Below, one piece after another: positions 56,166 through 59,752 of a stretch of 64,000 bases of DNA. The stretch's first letter is position 1. Every line of letters begins with the position of its first letter. The notes beneath the pieces were generated by a model, which saw only the letters and a program-made list of their open reading frames with translations, had not been told where the DNA came from and did not search any database. The position numbers and the translations under genes are program-made. This DNA comes from Chaenocephalus aceratus (taxonomy: Eukaryota > Chordata > Actinopteri > Perciformes > Channichthyidae): the NCBI GenBank assembly GCA_023974075.1, contig CM043793.1, forward strand, positions 7,496,788 through 7,560,787. The letters run 5' to 3'.

Positions 56166-57168
56166 TTAGCGGCGAAAATGTGACGCGCTGGGGGGGGGTG
56201 CTAGTGGAGCCTCGCAGCGCGGCGAAACTGTGGCGCGCTTACACTGTAGGTGCGCCGCGTTTGGGGGTGCGATGCGGGTGCTAGTGGAGCCTCGCAGATG
56301 GGGCTGCTGCAGCCCCCTCAGCTCCCTCCCCTTCCCGCGTCCATTCGTGATGTCTAGCTGTCTCGCAGCAAGCAGGAAACCACACCAGTAACTGCCCGTC
56401 CACACGGCGGCGTGCGTTGAAGCTTCAACGCATCTGCCCATTCACTTTGAATGGGGTGACGTCACGCTTTGCCGAACTGCATTGTGGTTCCGTTGCTTCG
56501 CGTTGCTCGCTTCGCGTTGCTCGCTTCGCGTTGCTCGCTTCAAAAGTAGAGCAATGTTCTACTTTTGAAGCTTCGACGGAAGCGTCAGCCAATCAAATCA
56601 TATGCCAGTACAAGCTCTATCCAATCAAACTGCGTCCAACGCACGCCGCTGTATGGACGGGCCGTAAGCCAGCTCACACTGTCAGCTCAGAGCACACTGG
56701 GCTCACAGGGAGGGGGGGGCAGGAGCTCCATACACAGACAGAGAGTGAATACACAGACTTTACAGAGACGCTGTATGAGAAAACCAATGTCAGTTTGGAA
56801 AATTGCACAATGTAAATCTATTCTAGTAGACCTCAACAATGGAATTATGATCAGTAGAAATGGCCATGACATGGGCCCTTTAAGTGATTTACTTCATCAA
56901 CATGGCATCAATGGAATTTAACACTTTGAGAATGTGCTTTTGCTTTCTTTACAGAGCGTACTGGTTCCCGTTACTGCTAGTTTGTAGGAGTTTGTGGAGA
57001 TGTACATATGGAGTTATAGAAACCGACCAATAAAAACGTCTATCATCAGATCTTATATGCTTGTGCATTAGAGCAAGTATATCATGTAACATGCAGTCAA
57101 AATAACAGACACGTCCGTTCTTCCAGGTGCAGAAGAACCTGCAGAGACTGCTGGATGAAGCTGCCTGA
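4968..57168 (+). CDS. gramd2b: gramd2b-like gene, 14 coding exons (whole gene)
   Basis: Exons read from splice signals and phase: 4968-5053, 9821-9940, 10499-10586, 10960-11029, 12185-12288, 19318-19413, 19549-19620, 22754-22843, 41358-41469, 44186-44332, 52360-52441, 52693-52797, 54009-54090, 57127-57168. The sum is 1296 nt (431 codons plus stop), phases agree at all 13 junctions and every intron is GT-AG. Predicted protein: GRAM domain about residues 100-212 ([38 protein letters not shown]), Ser-rich linker, one transmembrane helix about 347-369, short helical tail. Known of the family: GRAMD2-type proteins are ER-anchored, bind membrane lipid through the GRAM domain and lack the sterol-binding VASt domain. 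GRAMD2B is favoured over GRAMD2A and GRAMD1 by the VFGKDTK and SAENSFR motifs and the total length. Start: first ATG of exon 1; the frame stays open upstream through a CAGA repeat, so an upstream exon is possible. Confidence 0.93.
5054..5789. other. gramd2b intron 1, proximal part
   Basis: AT-rich intron sequence with no gene seen. A short GC-rich island near 5370-5395 contains a tRNA-type B box on the - strand (see findings). Confidence 0.6.
6305..7616 (-). mobile_element. L2-like LINE, 5'-truncated
   Basis: The - strand carries the C-terminal half of ORF2 and a 3' end with the common fish LINE tail (complement of cgcttttatccaaagcgacttacaat) and TTACAT-type repeats at 6305-6330. Truncation on the 5' side falls near 7615, inside the RT palm. 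It lies wholly within the hAT MITE. Confidence 0.88.
6526..7614 (-). CDS. LINE ORF2 C-terminal half (RT palm to end)
   Basis: An open 362-codon frame with no internal stop. Visible: [19 protein letters not shown] (RT motif B region), CYADDTQL (catalytic YADD), [19 protein letters not shown], then the conserved C-terminal block [13 protein letters not shown]...LHWLPV and WNELP...[10 protein letters not shown] typical of L2/CR1/Rex LINEs. The endonuclease and RT fingers are missing, so it cannot transpose, but the uninterrupted frame suggests a fairly recent insertion. Confidence 0.88.
   Translation of the reverse strand: MVCSSRKVSYSIVSGSALSLLTSYLTDRTYRVTWRESESDPCQLTTGVPQGSVLGPLLFSLYTNSLGSVISPHGFSYHCYADDTQLILSFPRSETQVVARISACLADISQWMSAHHLKLNLDKTEVLFLPGKDCPSLDLTINISTSVVSPTQTARNLGVTLDNNLSFTANIAATTRCCRYTLSNIRRIRPQLTQKATQVLAQALVISRLDYCNSLLAGLPACAIRPLQLIQNAAARLVFNLPKCSHTTPLLRSLHWLPVAARIHFKTLVLAYHAANGSGPSYIQDMVKPYTPARALRSASAKRLAAPSLRGGPKFPLAKTRGFAILAPKWWNELPIDIRTAESLHTFRRRLKTHLFRLHFER
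8436..9820. other. gramd2b intron 1, distal part
   Basis: AT-rich intron sequence, especially 9370-9620. No gene or clear mobile element recognised; the segment near 9030-9350 may be a degraded repeat but has no diagnostic ends. Confidence 0.55.
9821..9940 (+). CDS. gramd2b: gramd2b exon 2
   Basis: Acceptor tgtgtgtag and donor gtgaag bound a 120-nt exon entered in phase 2. It encodes an acidic/polar stretch ([15 protein letters not shown]...). The HS-x-x-EN-VEE pattern resembles the N-terminal region of mammalian GRAMD2B. Confidence 0.82.
10499..10586 (+). CDS. gramd2b: gramd2b exon 3
   Basis: Acceptor tctgtcag, donor gtgagc, 88 nt. It encodes SKTFDHSLL...[11 protein letters not shown], a Lys-rich segment before the GRAM domain; the DPK-x-ERKKS motif is typical of GRAMD2B. 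Confidence 0.87.
10960..11029 (+). CDS. gramd2b: gramd2b exon 4 (start of GRAM domain)
   Basis: Acceptor gtgtttcag, donor gtaagt, 70 nt ending in phase 1. It encodes [17 protein letters not shown], the first helix of the GRAM domain (pattern F-x-x-IF/LF ... E-x-L). Confidence 0.92.
12185..12288 (+). CDS. gramd2b: gramd2b exon 5 (GRAM core)
   Basis: Acceptor cctgtttttcag, donor gtaccg, 104 nt. It encodes [16 protein letters not shown] then [14 protein letters not shown], the most diagnostic stretch of the family; the GKDTK ending marks GRAMD2-type rather than GRAMD1-type proteins. Confidence 0.97.
13855..14075. repeat. gactcgg-type minisatellite, left block
   Basis: Irregular tandem array built from gactcggactcgagtc-like units with interspersed spacers (for example gtgaattc, gcacattttctctgg). 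Confidence 0.85.
14765..15105. repeat. gactcgg-type minisatellite, right block
   Basis: Higher-order array: a unit of about 60 bp (gactcggactcgacttgga then cactccttgggt, then tggactcgaacacaggtaatgat) is repeated about five times with variation. Confidence 0.88.
15736..16130. repeat. Degenerate gacacaaaatgactacaa repeat, first half
   Basis: Many loose copies of (g)acataaaacaactacaaagag / cacaaaatgacta. The array continues at 17200-17400 and was evidently one array split by the element at 16131-17199. Confidence 0.8.
16131..17199. mobile_element. TIR DNA element splitting a minisatellite
   Basis: Ends ggcctatactacgaa and ttcgtagtacaggcc are inverted copies (one mismatch). Interior is AT-rich without a transposase. 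Flanks on both sides are the same short-unit repeat. The target duplication is not obvious. Superfamily not assigned. Confidence 0.8.
17200..17416. repeat. Degenerate gacacaaagtgact repeat, second half
   Basis: Continuation of the array of 15736-16130 (gggacagaaaacaactacaaagagacacaaag and relatives). Confidence 0.8.
17425..18877 (+). mobile_element. BED-finger hAT derivative, copy A, TSD CACTAGGC
   Basis: Ends caggggtgcccaacc and ttggcaccctg, flanked by the 8-bp duplication cactaggc (17417-17424 and 18878-18885). The interior keeps only the N-terminal part of a hAT transposase and its 3' non-coding region; the catalytic core is deleted. It lies between exons 5 and 6 of gramd2b and is closely similar to copy B at 19839-22279. 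Confidence 0.95.
17703..18174 (+). pseudogene. hAT transposase N-terminal fragment (BED finger), copy A
   Basis: From ATG 17703: [20 protein letters not shown]...[14 protein letters not shown], the start of a BED zinc finger as in GTF2IRD2/ZBED-type hAT proteins. After about 17845 the reading continues in another frame ([12 protein letters not shown]...[18 protein letters not shown]...SHVLAKHMK) to a stop at 18172-18174. The frame shift is shared with copy B. The DDE/RNase-H core is absent. Confidence 0.85.
18886..19317. other. End of gramd2b intron 5
   Basis: Intron sequence with no recognised gene or element; a GC-rich patch lies near 19060-19115. Confidence 0.55.
19318..19413 (+). CDS. 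gramd2b: gramd2b exon 6 (GRAM core)
   Basis: Acceptor ctgtttcag, donor gtgagt, exactly 96 nt, phase 0 to 0. It encodes the GRAM strands [18 protein letters not shown] and [15 protein letters not shown] skip would stay in frame. Confidence 0.97.
19549..19620 (+). CDS. gramd2b: gramd2b exon 7 (end of GRAM domain)
   Basis: Acceptor tttgtttcag, donor gtagga, 72 nt, phase 0 to 0. It encodes [16 protein letters not shown] and ends ...CYHLE, the last strand and closing helix of the GRAM domain. Confidence 0.97.
20052..21073. mobile_element. Insertion inside hAT copy B, TSD CAGTCCGC
   Basis: Comparison with copy A shows extra sequence between two copies of cagtccgc (20044-20051 and 21074-21081). 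The insert begins catggatgtataatc and ends cctgggggcttg. The 8-bp duplication suggests a hAT-type non-autonomous element, but the terminal inverted repeats are weak. No coding capacity seen. Confidence 0.82.
21177..21220 (+). mobile_element. Very short LINE 3'-tail insertion
   Basis: Copy A reads tttttgtatc-ttttccaattc without a break; copy B has aggcaaggcaagtttattta plus tatagcacctttcaacaca at this place. The inserted sequence is the well-known 3' tail of fish LINEs, so this looks like an extremely 5'-truncated insertion of about 45 bp. Confidence 0.8.
21302..21616 (+). pseudogene. hAT transposase N-terminal fragment, copy B
   Basis: Same protein as copy A ([18 protein letters not shown]...[20 protein letters not shown]), again without the catalytic core. 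The BED-finger part lies before it at 21103-21300, split by the LINE-tail insertion. Confidence 0.85.
22754..22843 (+). CDS. gramd2b: gramd2b exon 8 (Ser-rich linker)
   Basis: Acceptor gtgtacag, donor gtaggt, 90 nt, phase 0 to 0. It encodes [18 protein letters not shown] then a basic Arg/Ser/Pro run; SAENSFR is a conserved island in GRAMD2B. Confidence 0.92.
22844..23154. other. Start of gramd2b intron 8
   Basis: About 310 bp of AT-rich intron before the LINE begins; nothing recognised. Confidence 0.55.
23160..24784 (+). pseudogene. LINE A ORF2: endonuclease and RT N-terminal half
   Basis: Three overlapping frames (23160-23570, 23545-24345, 24320-24784). Endonuclease motifs: [28 protein letters not shown] and SDH ([10 protein letters not shown]). 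RT motifs: [20 protein letters not shown] and [14 protein letters not shown] with the first catalytic Asp. The frame changes near 23560 and 24340 break it. Confidence 0.88.
24939..25986. mobile_element. TIR element in DIRS-2 leader, TSD CTC
   Basis: Ends ggttgcgttccgataatcc and the complement ggactattggaacgcaacc are inverted copies, flanked by ctc on both sides (24936-24938, 25987-25989). The interior has no transposase. Parts recur at 59000-60110 (same strand) and 60112-60760 (inverted). A 3-bp duplication is compatible with PIF/Harbinger, though the usual target is TWA; family uncertain. Confidence 0.75.
25987..27060 (+). pseudogene. DIRS-2 gag-like remnant
   Basis: A zinc-knuckle-like piece [18 protein letters not shown] (about 26145-26200) resembles DIRS gag proteins; frames after it are interrupted. 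Downstream sequence to 27000 shares blocks such as ggtgcgttcaaagacctcag with 34250-34330 and 34955-35020, suggesting duplication of part of gag. Confidence is limited by decay. Confidence 0.5.
27061..27518. other. Unassigned sequence between DIRS-2 gag and the Gmr1-like LTR
   Basis: About 460 bp with an AT-rich run and no open frame of interest. It resembles in base composition the segment 34380-34700 but I see no diagnostic motif. Confidence 0.4.
27523..27922 (-). repeat. Gmr1-like 3' LTR
   Basis: 400 bp, tgttacgttccc ... cggcacgtaaca. Contains a short (CA)n run near 27880. It lacks the extra gcacctgggaagaggct-type unit found in the other LTR. Confidence 0.95.
27923..27936 (-). promoter_or_regulatory. 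Polypurine tract of the Gmr1-like element
   Basis: On the - strand ATGGGGGGAAG abuts the start of the 3' LTR, as expected for the plus-strand primer. Confidence 0.88.
28000..32373 (-). CDS. Gmr1-like gag(C)-protease-integrase-RT-RNase H polyprotein
   Basis: An uninterrupted 1457-codon frame. In order: coiled/charged gag region; a SCAN-like capsid segment about 70-190; zinc knuckle [14 protein letters not shown] near 268-281; protease LRDSGGS near 345; integrase zinc finger ([12 protein letters not shown]...CRTCSTC) near 600-640; integrase core with the D, D, E pattern ([27 protein letters not shown]) near 667-763; RT about 1060-1230 with [12 protein letters not shown] and YLDDVVVF; RNase H about 1310-1450 ([19 protein letters not shown]). 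Integrase lies upstream of RT, unlike ordinary Ty3/Gypsy elements. No stop breaks this frame; the N-terminus of gag is in another frame because of a 7-bp duplication at 32308-32321. Confidence 0.95.
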   Translation of the reverse strand: MRGRSVSESFSSGGSWRAGSRKHELEIRKLEADTAVRMRQLELQAAVVGDYAVTPSGPAASFDVSRHINLVPVFRESEVEVYFGAFERIAAALHWPEDVWAILLQCKLVGKAQAACSSLSVEDSLEYDKVKGAILRAYELVPEAYRQRFRGMKKAAGQTYVDFAREKKVLFDRWCRACKADDIASVCELMLLEEFKNCVPERTVVYLNEQKVTTLQQAATLADEFALIHRSVFFQRDPPQRDTYRRAPDNYVPCASVPLLGPRIDRACYFCLDPGHMIADCAAWKRERAAGGKHPKGVGLIKTVCPSRQVTVKMGPDECFKPFISTAFVSLSGKVEDQRQVTMLRDSGGSQSFILASALPLSNESACDVSAVVRGIEMGFVPAPLHNVHVQSKLATGFFTVAVLPRFPIDGVDFIMGNDIAGGKVYPTPEVVDIPVPGAVDDNLALTHPEVFAISVLTRTQARKQAQDVDLSDSWLVSALSNDRLTSVDGFVEGPPTVCDGEIEPVASAPEVAMPLTREALITAQRDDPTLIKCFNAAENPNEGNKKQLFFVDDGVLMRRWADQSSDADVGSGGDWNSVYQVVVPVSCRQQVLVLAHEHLWSGHLGVTKTYDRILQHFFWPGLKDDVVCFCRTCSTCQVVGKPNQVVPPAPLCPVPAIGEPFDHIIADCVGPLPKTKAGNQFLLTVMCVSTRFPEAIPLRKITAPAIIKALTKFFTTFGLPKVVQTDQGTNFLSKIFRKTLQSLGVSHSVSSAYHPESQGALERWHQTLKSMLGKYCHDTGRDWDEGVPFVLFAIRDAKQESTGFSPAELVFGHNVRGPLKMLKDKLVSESLPKTDVKKFVSQCREHLRQATKLAREALASSQENMKGRYDRRAVKRQFQPGEQVLVLLPPPGSALNARFSGPYVVVRQESDTNYIIDTPERRRKTRLCHVNMLKSYHAREASQGDQQGTVVTAVPSVATSLACAMSVVEDDLIVPSGGQQCGRLSNSEFMLSLESNLAYLPESQRGDVVGLVHAHPTLFGDVPSSTNVLKHDIDVGNAHPVKQHAYRCHIEKRENMKKEVCYLLENGLAKPSCSPWSSPCLLAPKSDGTPRFCTDFRKVNALTVPDSFPLPRMDDCIDSIGPSVFITKLDLLKGYWQVPLTSRASDISAFVTPDHFMQYTVMAFGMRNAPATFQRLMQLVLGDVPNCNVYLDDVVVFSDNWTDHMAILACVFQRLAGASLTVNLAKCEFGKATVTYLGKQVGHGHVRPVDAKVEAILSYPAPATRRELRRFLGMAGYYRCFCNNFSVVVAPLTQLCSPNVPFLWTEECCRSFSSAKSLLCSAPVLCAPNFILPFKLEVDASGSGDGAVLLQEGDGGVSHPVCYFSTKFKRHQLNYSTIEKETLAMLLALQHFQVYVGSSSTPVVVYTDHNPLVFLSQMFNHNQRLMRRALLAQDFTIVINYKKGADNVVADVLSRG
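32303..32713 (-). CDS. Gmr1-like gag N-terminal part, cut off by a 7-bp duplication
   Basis: From the ATG at 32713 on the - strand, about 136 codons begin [19 protein letters not shown] and end in a highly charged Glu/Arg helix ([10 protein letters not shown]). The frame stops at 32303 just after the tandem duplication (CTTCCTG)2. The large downstream frame continues the same charged helix, so the break is a simple frameshift and gag-pol was probably one frame. Confidence 0.85.
   Translation of the reverse strand: MAFVLEEFVASPTVGQLDGCRKVDLRLVADHYHVSVSSALVKSELKATLITGLVEQGVLRRPVLVESPGTVVQSATKQANIFTTPQFDSFSAGSSPTGSKVDARVKVRMARLQCEREEREREFQLRRELESRKQEA
33107..33124 (-). promoter_or_regulatory. 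Primer binding site, tRNA-Pro type
   Basis: Directly adjoining the 5' LTR on the - strand is an 18-base site starting TGGGGGCTCG and ending GGGAT, the classical tRNA-Pro primer site also used by many gammaretroviruses. Confidence 0.92.
33125..33539 (-). repeat. Gmr1-like 5' LTR
   Basis: 415 bp, same ends as the other LTR. It carries a duplicated ctgggaagaggctgcac unit near 33430-33465 and a slightly shorter CA run, which accounts for the length difference. Confidence 0.95.
33544..35227 (+). pseudogene. DIRS-2 gag region after the Gmr1-like insertion
   Basis: Fragments [13 protein letters not shown] (about 34260-34300) and [17 protein letters not shown] (about 34978-35030) are two copies of the same gag peptide, followed by [20 protein letters not shown]. 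The two copies are about 720 bp apart, with unassigned AT-rich sequence (34340-34930) between them. The end reads into RGYSLQF at 35213-35227, the first RT-side motif of DIRS, and resumes after the DIRS-3 insertion. Confidence 0.55.
35228..35876. mobile_element. DIRS no. 3, short deletion derivative
   Basis: About 645 bp with inverted terminal repeats: atgtctcactatgggatgcg through caaacacctcttctcgcttc (35250-35412) recurs inverted at 35655-35845. A complementary region at 35560-35610 joins gagtgttatgaatgagaact to ataggttacttacgtaacccc, matching the two outer ends. It inserted in DIRS-2 with no duplication beyond the shared agtt; on either side the DIRS-2 frame reads RGYSLQ then FCSIPL. No coding capacity. 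Confidence 0.88.
35877..36480 (+). pseudogene. DIRS-2 reverse transcriptase, frameshifted
   Basis: Frames 35927-36487 and 36195-36452 together show [15 protein letters not shown], then [17 protein letters not shown] (first catalytic Asp), [21 protein letters not shown], and [11 protein letters not shown] (DD pair). One frame change near 36195 and one near 36445 separate these motifs. Confidence 0.88.
36830..37200 (+). pseudogene. DIRS-2 RNase H region
   Basis: In frame 36537-37439: [26 protein letters not shown] and [19 protein letters not shown], followed by [20 protein letters not shown], all usual in DIRS RNase H. This piece is open and better preserved than the RT before it. Confidence 0.85.
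37760..38579 (+). pseudogene. DIRS-2 tyrosine recombinase without the nucleophile Tyr
   Basis: N-terminal part near 37790-37860 ([20 protein letters not shown]) and a catalytic part 38025-38579 with [20 protein letters not shown] (His/Arg box) and [11 protein letters not shown]. Where the family continues F-x-x-FY-x-x-DV, this copy reads PFREAGV and stops, so the nucleophilic Tyr segment is missing, probably by a small deletion. Frame changes also occur near 37945. Confidence 0.85.
38876..38955. repeat. Internal complementary region of DIRS-2
   Basis: ggcggagcctgtgagagat-ataacg followed by ttgggttacgtattgtaacc and the complement of the right terminus. It is complementary to both outer ends of the element and templates end joining of the circular cDNA. 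Confidence 0.88.
39040..39290 (-). mobile_element. LINE/SINE 3'-end insertion within DIRS-2 right end
   Basis: tttattatagcgctttatca...agcgctttacata, gtgtcttgcccaaggacaca and cactgcgccacac are blocks of a common fish LINE/SINE 3' region, here reading on the - strand. It interrupts the right part of DIRS-2 between the complementary region and the right terminal repeat. Confidence 0.7.
39498..40213 (+). pseudogene. LINE A RT C-terminal half
   Basis: Resumes as [18 protein letters not shown], then [20 protein letters not shown] (motif B region), [12 protein letters not shown] (catalytic YADD), [25 protein letters not shown] and [10 protein letters not shown]. It ends with a frame change near 40200. 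Confidence 0.9.
40304..40645 (-). mobile_element. Short LINE 3' fragment inside LINE A
   Basis: On the - strand: [19 protein letters not shown] and [12 protein letters not shown] (C-terminal block of another Rex/L2-like ORF2), then a 3' tail ending in gggaccaatctgaataaata. It separates two parts of LINE A's own C-terminus. Confidence 0.78.
40650..41075 (+). pseudogene. LINE A extreme C-terminus and 3' tail
   Basis: [20 protein letters not shown], then [14 protein letters not shown] and [11 protein letters not shown], the last ORF2 block of this LINE family, followed by a 3' region ending in ctggttaaataaaggttac plus A-rich sequence. Confidence 0.85.
41358..41469 (+). CDS. gramd2b: gramd2b exon 9
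   Basis: Acceptor tttctgcag, donor gtatca, 112 nt. It encodes [20 protein letters not shown] and a Ser-rich end. The EF-x-DLD...QRRQ-x-M pattern matches the segment following SAENSFR in the family. It lies 18.5 kb from exon 8 because of nested elements. Confidence 0.93.
41720..43150 (-). mobile_element. LINE B (CR1/L2/Rex-like), 5'-truncated, - strand
   Basis: The 3' end lies near 41745 (complement of acttatttgacagggacagt gcacatt, a fish LINE tail) and the ORF2 C-terminal half covers 42053-43049. It sits in intron 9 opposite to gramd2b. Upstream of about 43150 nothing of the element remains. Confidence 0.85.
42053..43049 (-). pseudogene. LINE B ORF2 C-terminal half
   Basis: Two frames: 42765-43049 with [20 protein letters not shown] and [10 protein letters not shown] (catalytic YADD), and 42053-42799 with [39 protein letters not shown] and the C-terminal [10 protein letters not shown]...FKSNLKTWL. 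One frame change near 42790 breaks it. Confidence 0.87.
43151..44185. other. End of gramd2b intron 9
   Basis: About 1 kb without a gene. 43490-43830 weakly resembles parts of the TIR repeat of 24939-25986 (ttatcatggctgccgc, gagaattc...ggactta), probably a degraded relative. Confidence 0.45.
44186..44332 (+). CDS. gramd2b: gramd2b exon 10
   Basis: Acceptor tgtttgcag, donor gtacga, 147 nt, phase 1 to 1. It encodes a His/Gln/Pro-rich linker ([19 protein letters not shown]...). The sequence is poorly conserved; support is from splice sites, phase and open frame. Confidence 0.85.
44333..45150. other. gramd2b intron 10, proximal part
   Basis: No gene. 44795-44949 is a second copy of the sequence at 19760-19838 plus 22288-22361 in intron 7 (see findings). 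Confidence 0.6.
45159..46368. mobile_element. hAT element in intron 10, TSD CACTCAAC
   Basis: Ends caggggtggtgccag and ctggcgcctgcgcactg lie between 8-bp duplications cactcaac (45151-45158 and 46369-46376). Contains a (GT)n run at 45641-45681 and a relative of the segment found at 60820-60980. No transposase. Confidence 0.9.
46743..51636. mobile_element. Second hAT element nested in the first, TSD GGTGGAGG
   Basis: Ends cagtggcggttctag and gatccgcccctg lie between 8-bp duplications ggtggagg (46735-46742 and 51637-51644). The interior (about 2 kb outside the long-TIR element) is AT-rich with no transposase. A one-ended relative of its TIR (caggggcggatctag) occurs at 55673. Confidence 0.88.
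48271..51054. mobile_element. Long-TIR element (third level), TSD AAATATA
   Basis: About 215 bp at 48271-48490 recurs inverted at 50835-51054 with few changes (caacacactctcactccct, gcgtccaatagcgacgt, cgtcgggatttgacgct); a further inverted block pairs 48495-48570 with 50560-50640. Flanks are aaatata on both sides (48264-48270, 51055-51061). No transposase is visible in the AT-rich interior. Long TIRs suggest a MULE-like or foldback family, not settled. Confidence 0.85.
52360..52441 (+). CDS. gramd2b: gramd2b exon 11 (start of membrane span)
   Basis: Acceptor tcctttcag, donor gtgagt, 82 nt. It encodes [18 protein letters not shown] then NTLLLVYLL, the luminally directed first half of the transmembrane helix. 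Confidence 0.9.
52693..52797 (+). CDS. gramd2b: gramd2b exon 12 (membrane span and coil)
   Basis: Acceptor tgtttcccag, donor gtgagt, 105 nt. It encodes [16 protein letters not shown], completing the helix, then [11 protein letters not shown], matching the family pattern of a membrane span followed by a short amphipathic LEE/LEQ helix. Confidence 0.93.
52798..54008. other. gramd2b intron 12
   Basis: No gene or clear mobile element. Contains a (C)n tract near 53301-53313 and AT-rich DNA. Confidence 0.55.
54009..54090 (+). CDS. gramd2b: gramd2b exon 13
   Basis: Acceptor ccccctag, donor gtcagt, 82 nt, phase 2 to 0. It encodes [18 protein letters not shown] then SINLMKLEK, aligning with the ...EL-x-x-NI-x-KLEK tail of GRAMD2B. 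Confidence 0.9.
54091..55314. other. gramd2b intron 13, proximal part
   Basis: AT-rich sequence with no open frame of interest and no recognised mobile element. Confidence 0.55.
55551..55582. repeat. (CA)n microsatellite in module 1
   Basis: About 16 CA units. Confidence 0.95.
56103..56163. repeat. (CA)n microsatellite in module 2
   Basis: About 30 CA units at the corresponding place of the second module. Confidence 0.95.
56394..56662. mobile_element. 269-bp MITE with central hairpin
   Basis: Ends gcccgtccacacggcggcgt and acgccgctgtatggacgggc are inverted copies. The centre has three tandem cgcttcgcgttgct units and a hairpin caaaagtagagcaatgttctacttttg. No target duplication resolved. Confidence 0.82.
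57127..57168 (+). CDS. gramd2b: gramd2b exon 14 (stop codon)
   Basis: Acceptor gttcttccag, then [13 protein letters not shown] and TGA at 57166-57168. The NLQ-x-LL pattern is the normal C-terminus of the family. Confidence 0.93.
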   Translation: MQKNLQRLLDEAA

Positions 57169-58470
57169 ATGTTCTGAAACCAGTAGACTGCTTGAGCTGC
57201 GTACAGTTCTGTAAATATGTAGTTTATTAGACGTTATAAACTGACCAAAACCGATATGTATTAATGCAATAACACAAAAGGGCTTGAAAATTATGAGCCA
57301 TCTTTAAATACTGTTAAAGAGCTCAGTTGTTTAATTTCTTTTAATTTGGAGAGTGTGTTTAACTGGTACCCACAGCCACATGTCACAGCGTACTGACACG
57401 CCCCGGAGGGCACGACTACATCACTGCAGAAAGATGAGACATTTGTCCCACTCACGCCAAGTCAACAAAAAATGTCAATATTATTTAGATGAATTAAAAA
57501 TGCACTTTTTGATAGGGTTGAAGACAAAACAAGGACAACATCCAACCCGGTCAACACCATGGTAGCAACCTGTCAATCACAAATGGGTCTTTTTACTCAA
57601 AATGGGACCATAATTAACTTAATGAACATCTTGCTTTGTTGGAGAATAATTTAAACCAGCGATTTAGACCTTACAATCATGTTTAAAATGTTTACTAAGG
57701 TACTAAATCAAGTAAAAAGTAGGGTTATTTTTTCATAGACTTCTATACAATTGGGCTTCTTTTGCAACCTGTGGACAGGCCACCAGGTTGCCATTATAAA
57801 GATGCAGGTATAAGTCACTTCAGCATTTGCTTCACTTGTCTAGATTCAGGGATTGTGTATAAACTGAAAAGAAAAGTCAAGACAGTAGCTTGGTCATATC
57901 TTGTCTCAGTACATTTGACTGTGAATCAATGAAGAACAGAACTTTTACAATGCTGAAATTGAGTATGTTGTTCCAAAAAAAACGGCTATGTAATGGAGCA
58001 TGTGAGCTGACATGTTAAAGTTAATTTATACTGCAACGAGGATAAGGATGAAGTACTTCAAGCCACTTTGTAGGATTTCCTATTGCTCCATGTGAGAGTC
58101 GCAGTCCATAATTCCATTACGTATTTTTTACATTTCTGTGTACCAAAGACCTAATTTCAGACTTCCAGCCACAAAAATGGTCCAAAAATAGACTCAATAA
58201 TGCACCACTATTGTTATTATGTTCACCACTGACAGTGAAAGATAAGCAATTGAACTGTACGTGTGCATCGAACGAAAAACTTGACATGCAACTGTGACTG
58301 TGCATAAAAACAATGATACATTTTGATTTATTTACACTCTAGCTAAGTTCCGCACAACAGACTGTTACACATATGACTGTTATGATGTACTGTAACTATA
58401 GAAATTAAACACAGATTTAATTATGTGATTTATTTTCTTTTGGTGAATAAAGCTCTTTATTTTCTTTCAT
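57169..58470 (+). other. gramd2b: gramd2b 3' UTR
   Basis: About 1.3 kb of AT-rich, mostly repeat-free sequence after the stop. A canonical AATAAA at 58446-58451 is the likeliest polyadenylation signal, followed by a T-rich stretch. Confidence 0.7.
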
Positions 58471-58984
58471 GTTCCTGTAGTAGTTATTTTGTAAGCGTCA
58501 CATTCTCTTTAAATGTATGTTGTCCACCGGGGTTTCATATACTAATTTAACAGTTTCTTCCTTTGATTTAAAGCAGGTCATGCAGGAGTTACTTAACCAC
58601 AGCCTGCTTGTATTCTCAATCATTTCTGGATAAACCTTTAGAGAAACTAATGTTAACACCAACATTTCACAGGATTACAACAGGGAAACAGAAGTTTGAA
58701 AACGTTTTCTGAAATCTCCAATATTGGTGTTTGAAATCCTGTAAACCAACCCAATGTTGTCAGCTTTCCCATTGTGTCGCAACAACATGAACGTAGCAAT
58801 ACATTCTAGGTTTCCATTTTTTTCAAAGCTCCCATGTAAGGAATAATGTATTGATCCTGATCACCATGTCGGTGTTCTTTTCTCATTAATGACCTCCTCG
58901 CTGTACATTATCCCGCTTATTACAAGAAACAATTGTACCTTGATCGAGGTTTTCTGTAACCGTCCAAGTGCAAGTCCATTAACC
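58471..58984. other. Intergenic sequence downstream of gramd2b
   Basis: About 500 bp with no recognised feature. Confidence 0.55.
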
Positions 58985-59168
58985 AGTCTTTAAACACTGC
59001 CACTGAAAAAAAAAACATAGGGATCCTACAATTTCAGAGGCGTTTTTGTAGAAATACTACGTCCTACGTTGTGGACCAACGTAGTTATTACACGTTTTTT
59101 TGTGAGACTGGATTGGCTGCTCTGGGGAAACTACAGTTTTCTATACAGCGGAGTGAGCGGACTACATG

Positions 59169-59752
59169 GATGTTCCTTTGAGCCCCACATTAAACAGCTG
59201 TGCAAGAACTCCTTTTACCACCTCAGGAACATCGCCAAACTCCGCCCCACACTCACTCTGTCTGATGCCGAAAAGCTGGTCCATGCCTTTGTCTCCTCCA
59301 GGCTGGACTACTGCAATGCACTCCTCATCGGGATCCCTAACAAAAGCATCCAGAAGCTCCAATACATCCAGAACAGCGCTGCTAGGATCCTGATGAGGGT
59401 GCGCAAATATGATCACATCACCCCCATCCTTAAAGCACTACACTGGCTACCCGTGGAACTGAGGATCGAATTCAAGGTCTCCGTCCTCACCCACCAGTGT
59501 GTCCATGGAACTGCCCCTCCCTACCTCAAGGAACTCCTCACCCCCCTTACCTCCTTGCGGACCACCCGTTCCAGCAACTCCAATTTCCTCAAACCCCCCA
59601 GGACTAAGCTCCGTACTATGGGAGACCGGGCCTTCTGCTCGGCTGCTCCCAGCCTGTGGAATGCTCTCCCCGACCACATGAGAGCACCACAGACCGTGGA
59701 GGCTTTTAAAAAAGGCCTCAAAACCCATCTCTTCAAAAGAGCCTTTGCCTAG
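59169..59752 (+). pseudogene. LINE C ORF2 C-terminal block
   Basis: Open to the natural stop at 59750-59752: FYHLRNIAKLRPTL, SSRLDYCNALLIGIP, QNSAARILMR, LHWLPVELRIEFKVSVL and WNALPDHMRA...FKKGLKTHLFKRAF. RT itself is missing. Confidence 0.88.

Larger units (their letters stand above)
55319..56879. mobile_element. TTAA-flanked element with CA arrays
   Basis: Ends aggtcccatgacatg and catgacatgggccct are inverted copies directly between TTAA sequences (55315-55318 and 56880-56883), as in Kolobok or piggyBac-type elements. The interior carries a duplicated module (55341-55665 and 55875-56245: ctgcatgtaaacg, gcagagtcacaaaccct, agtaaaactctaacacag), each with its own CA run, a hAT end at 55673, and a small MITE at 56394-56662. 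No transposase. Confidence 0.85.
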
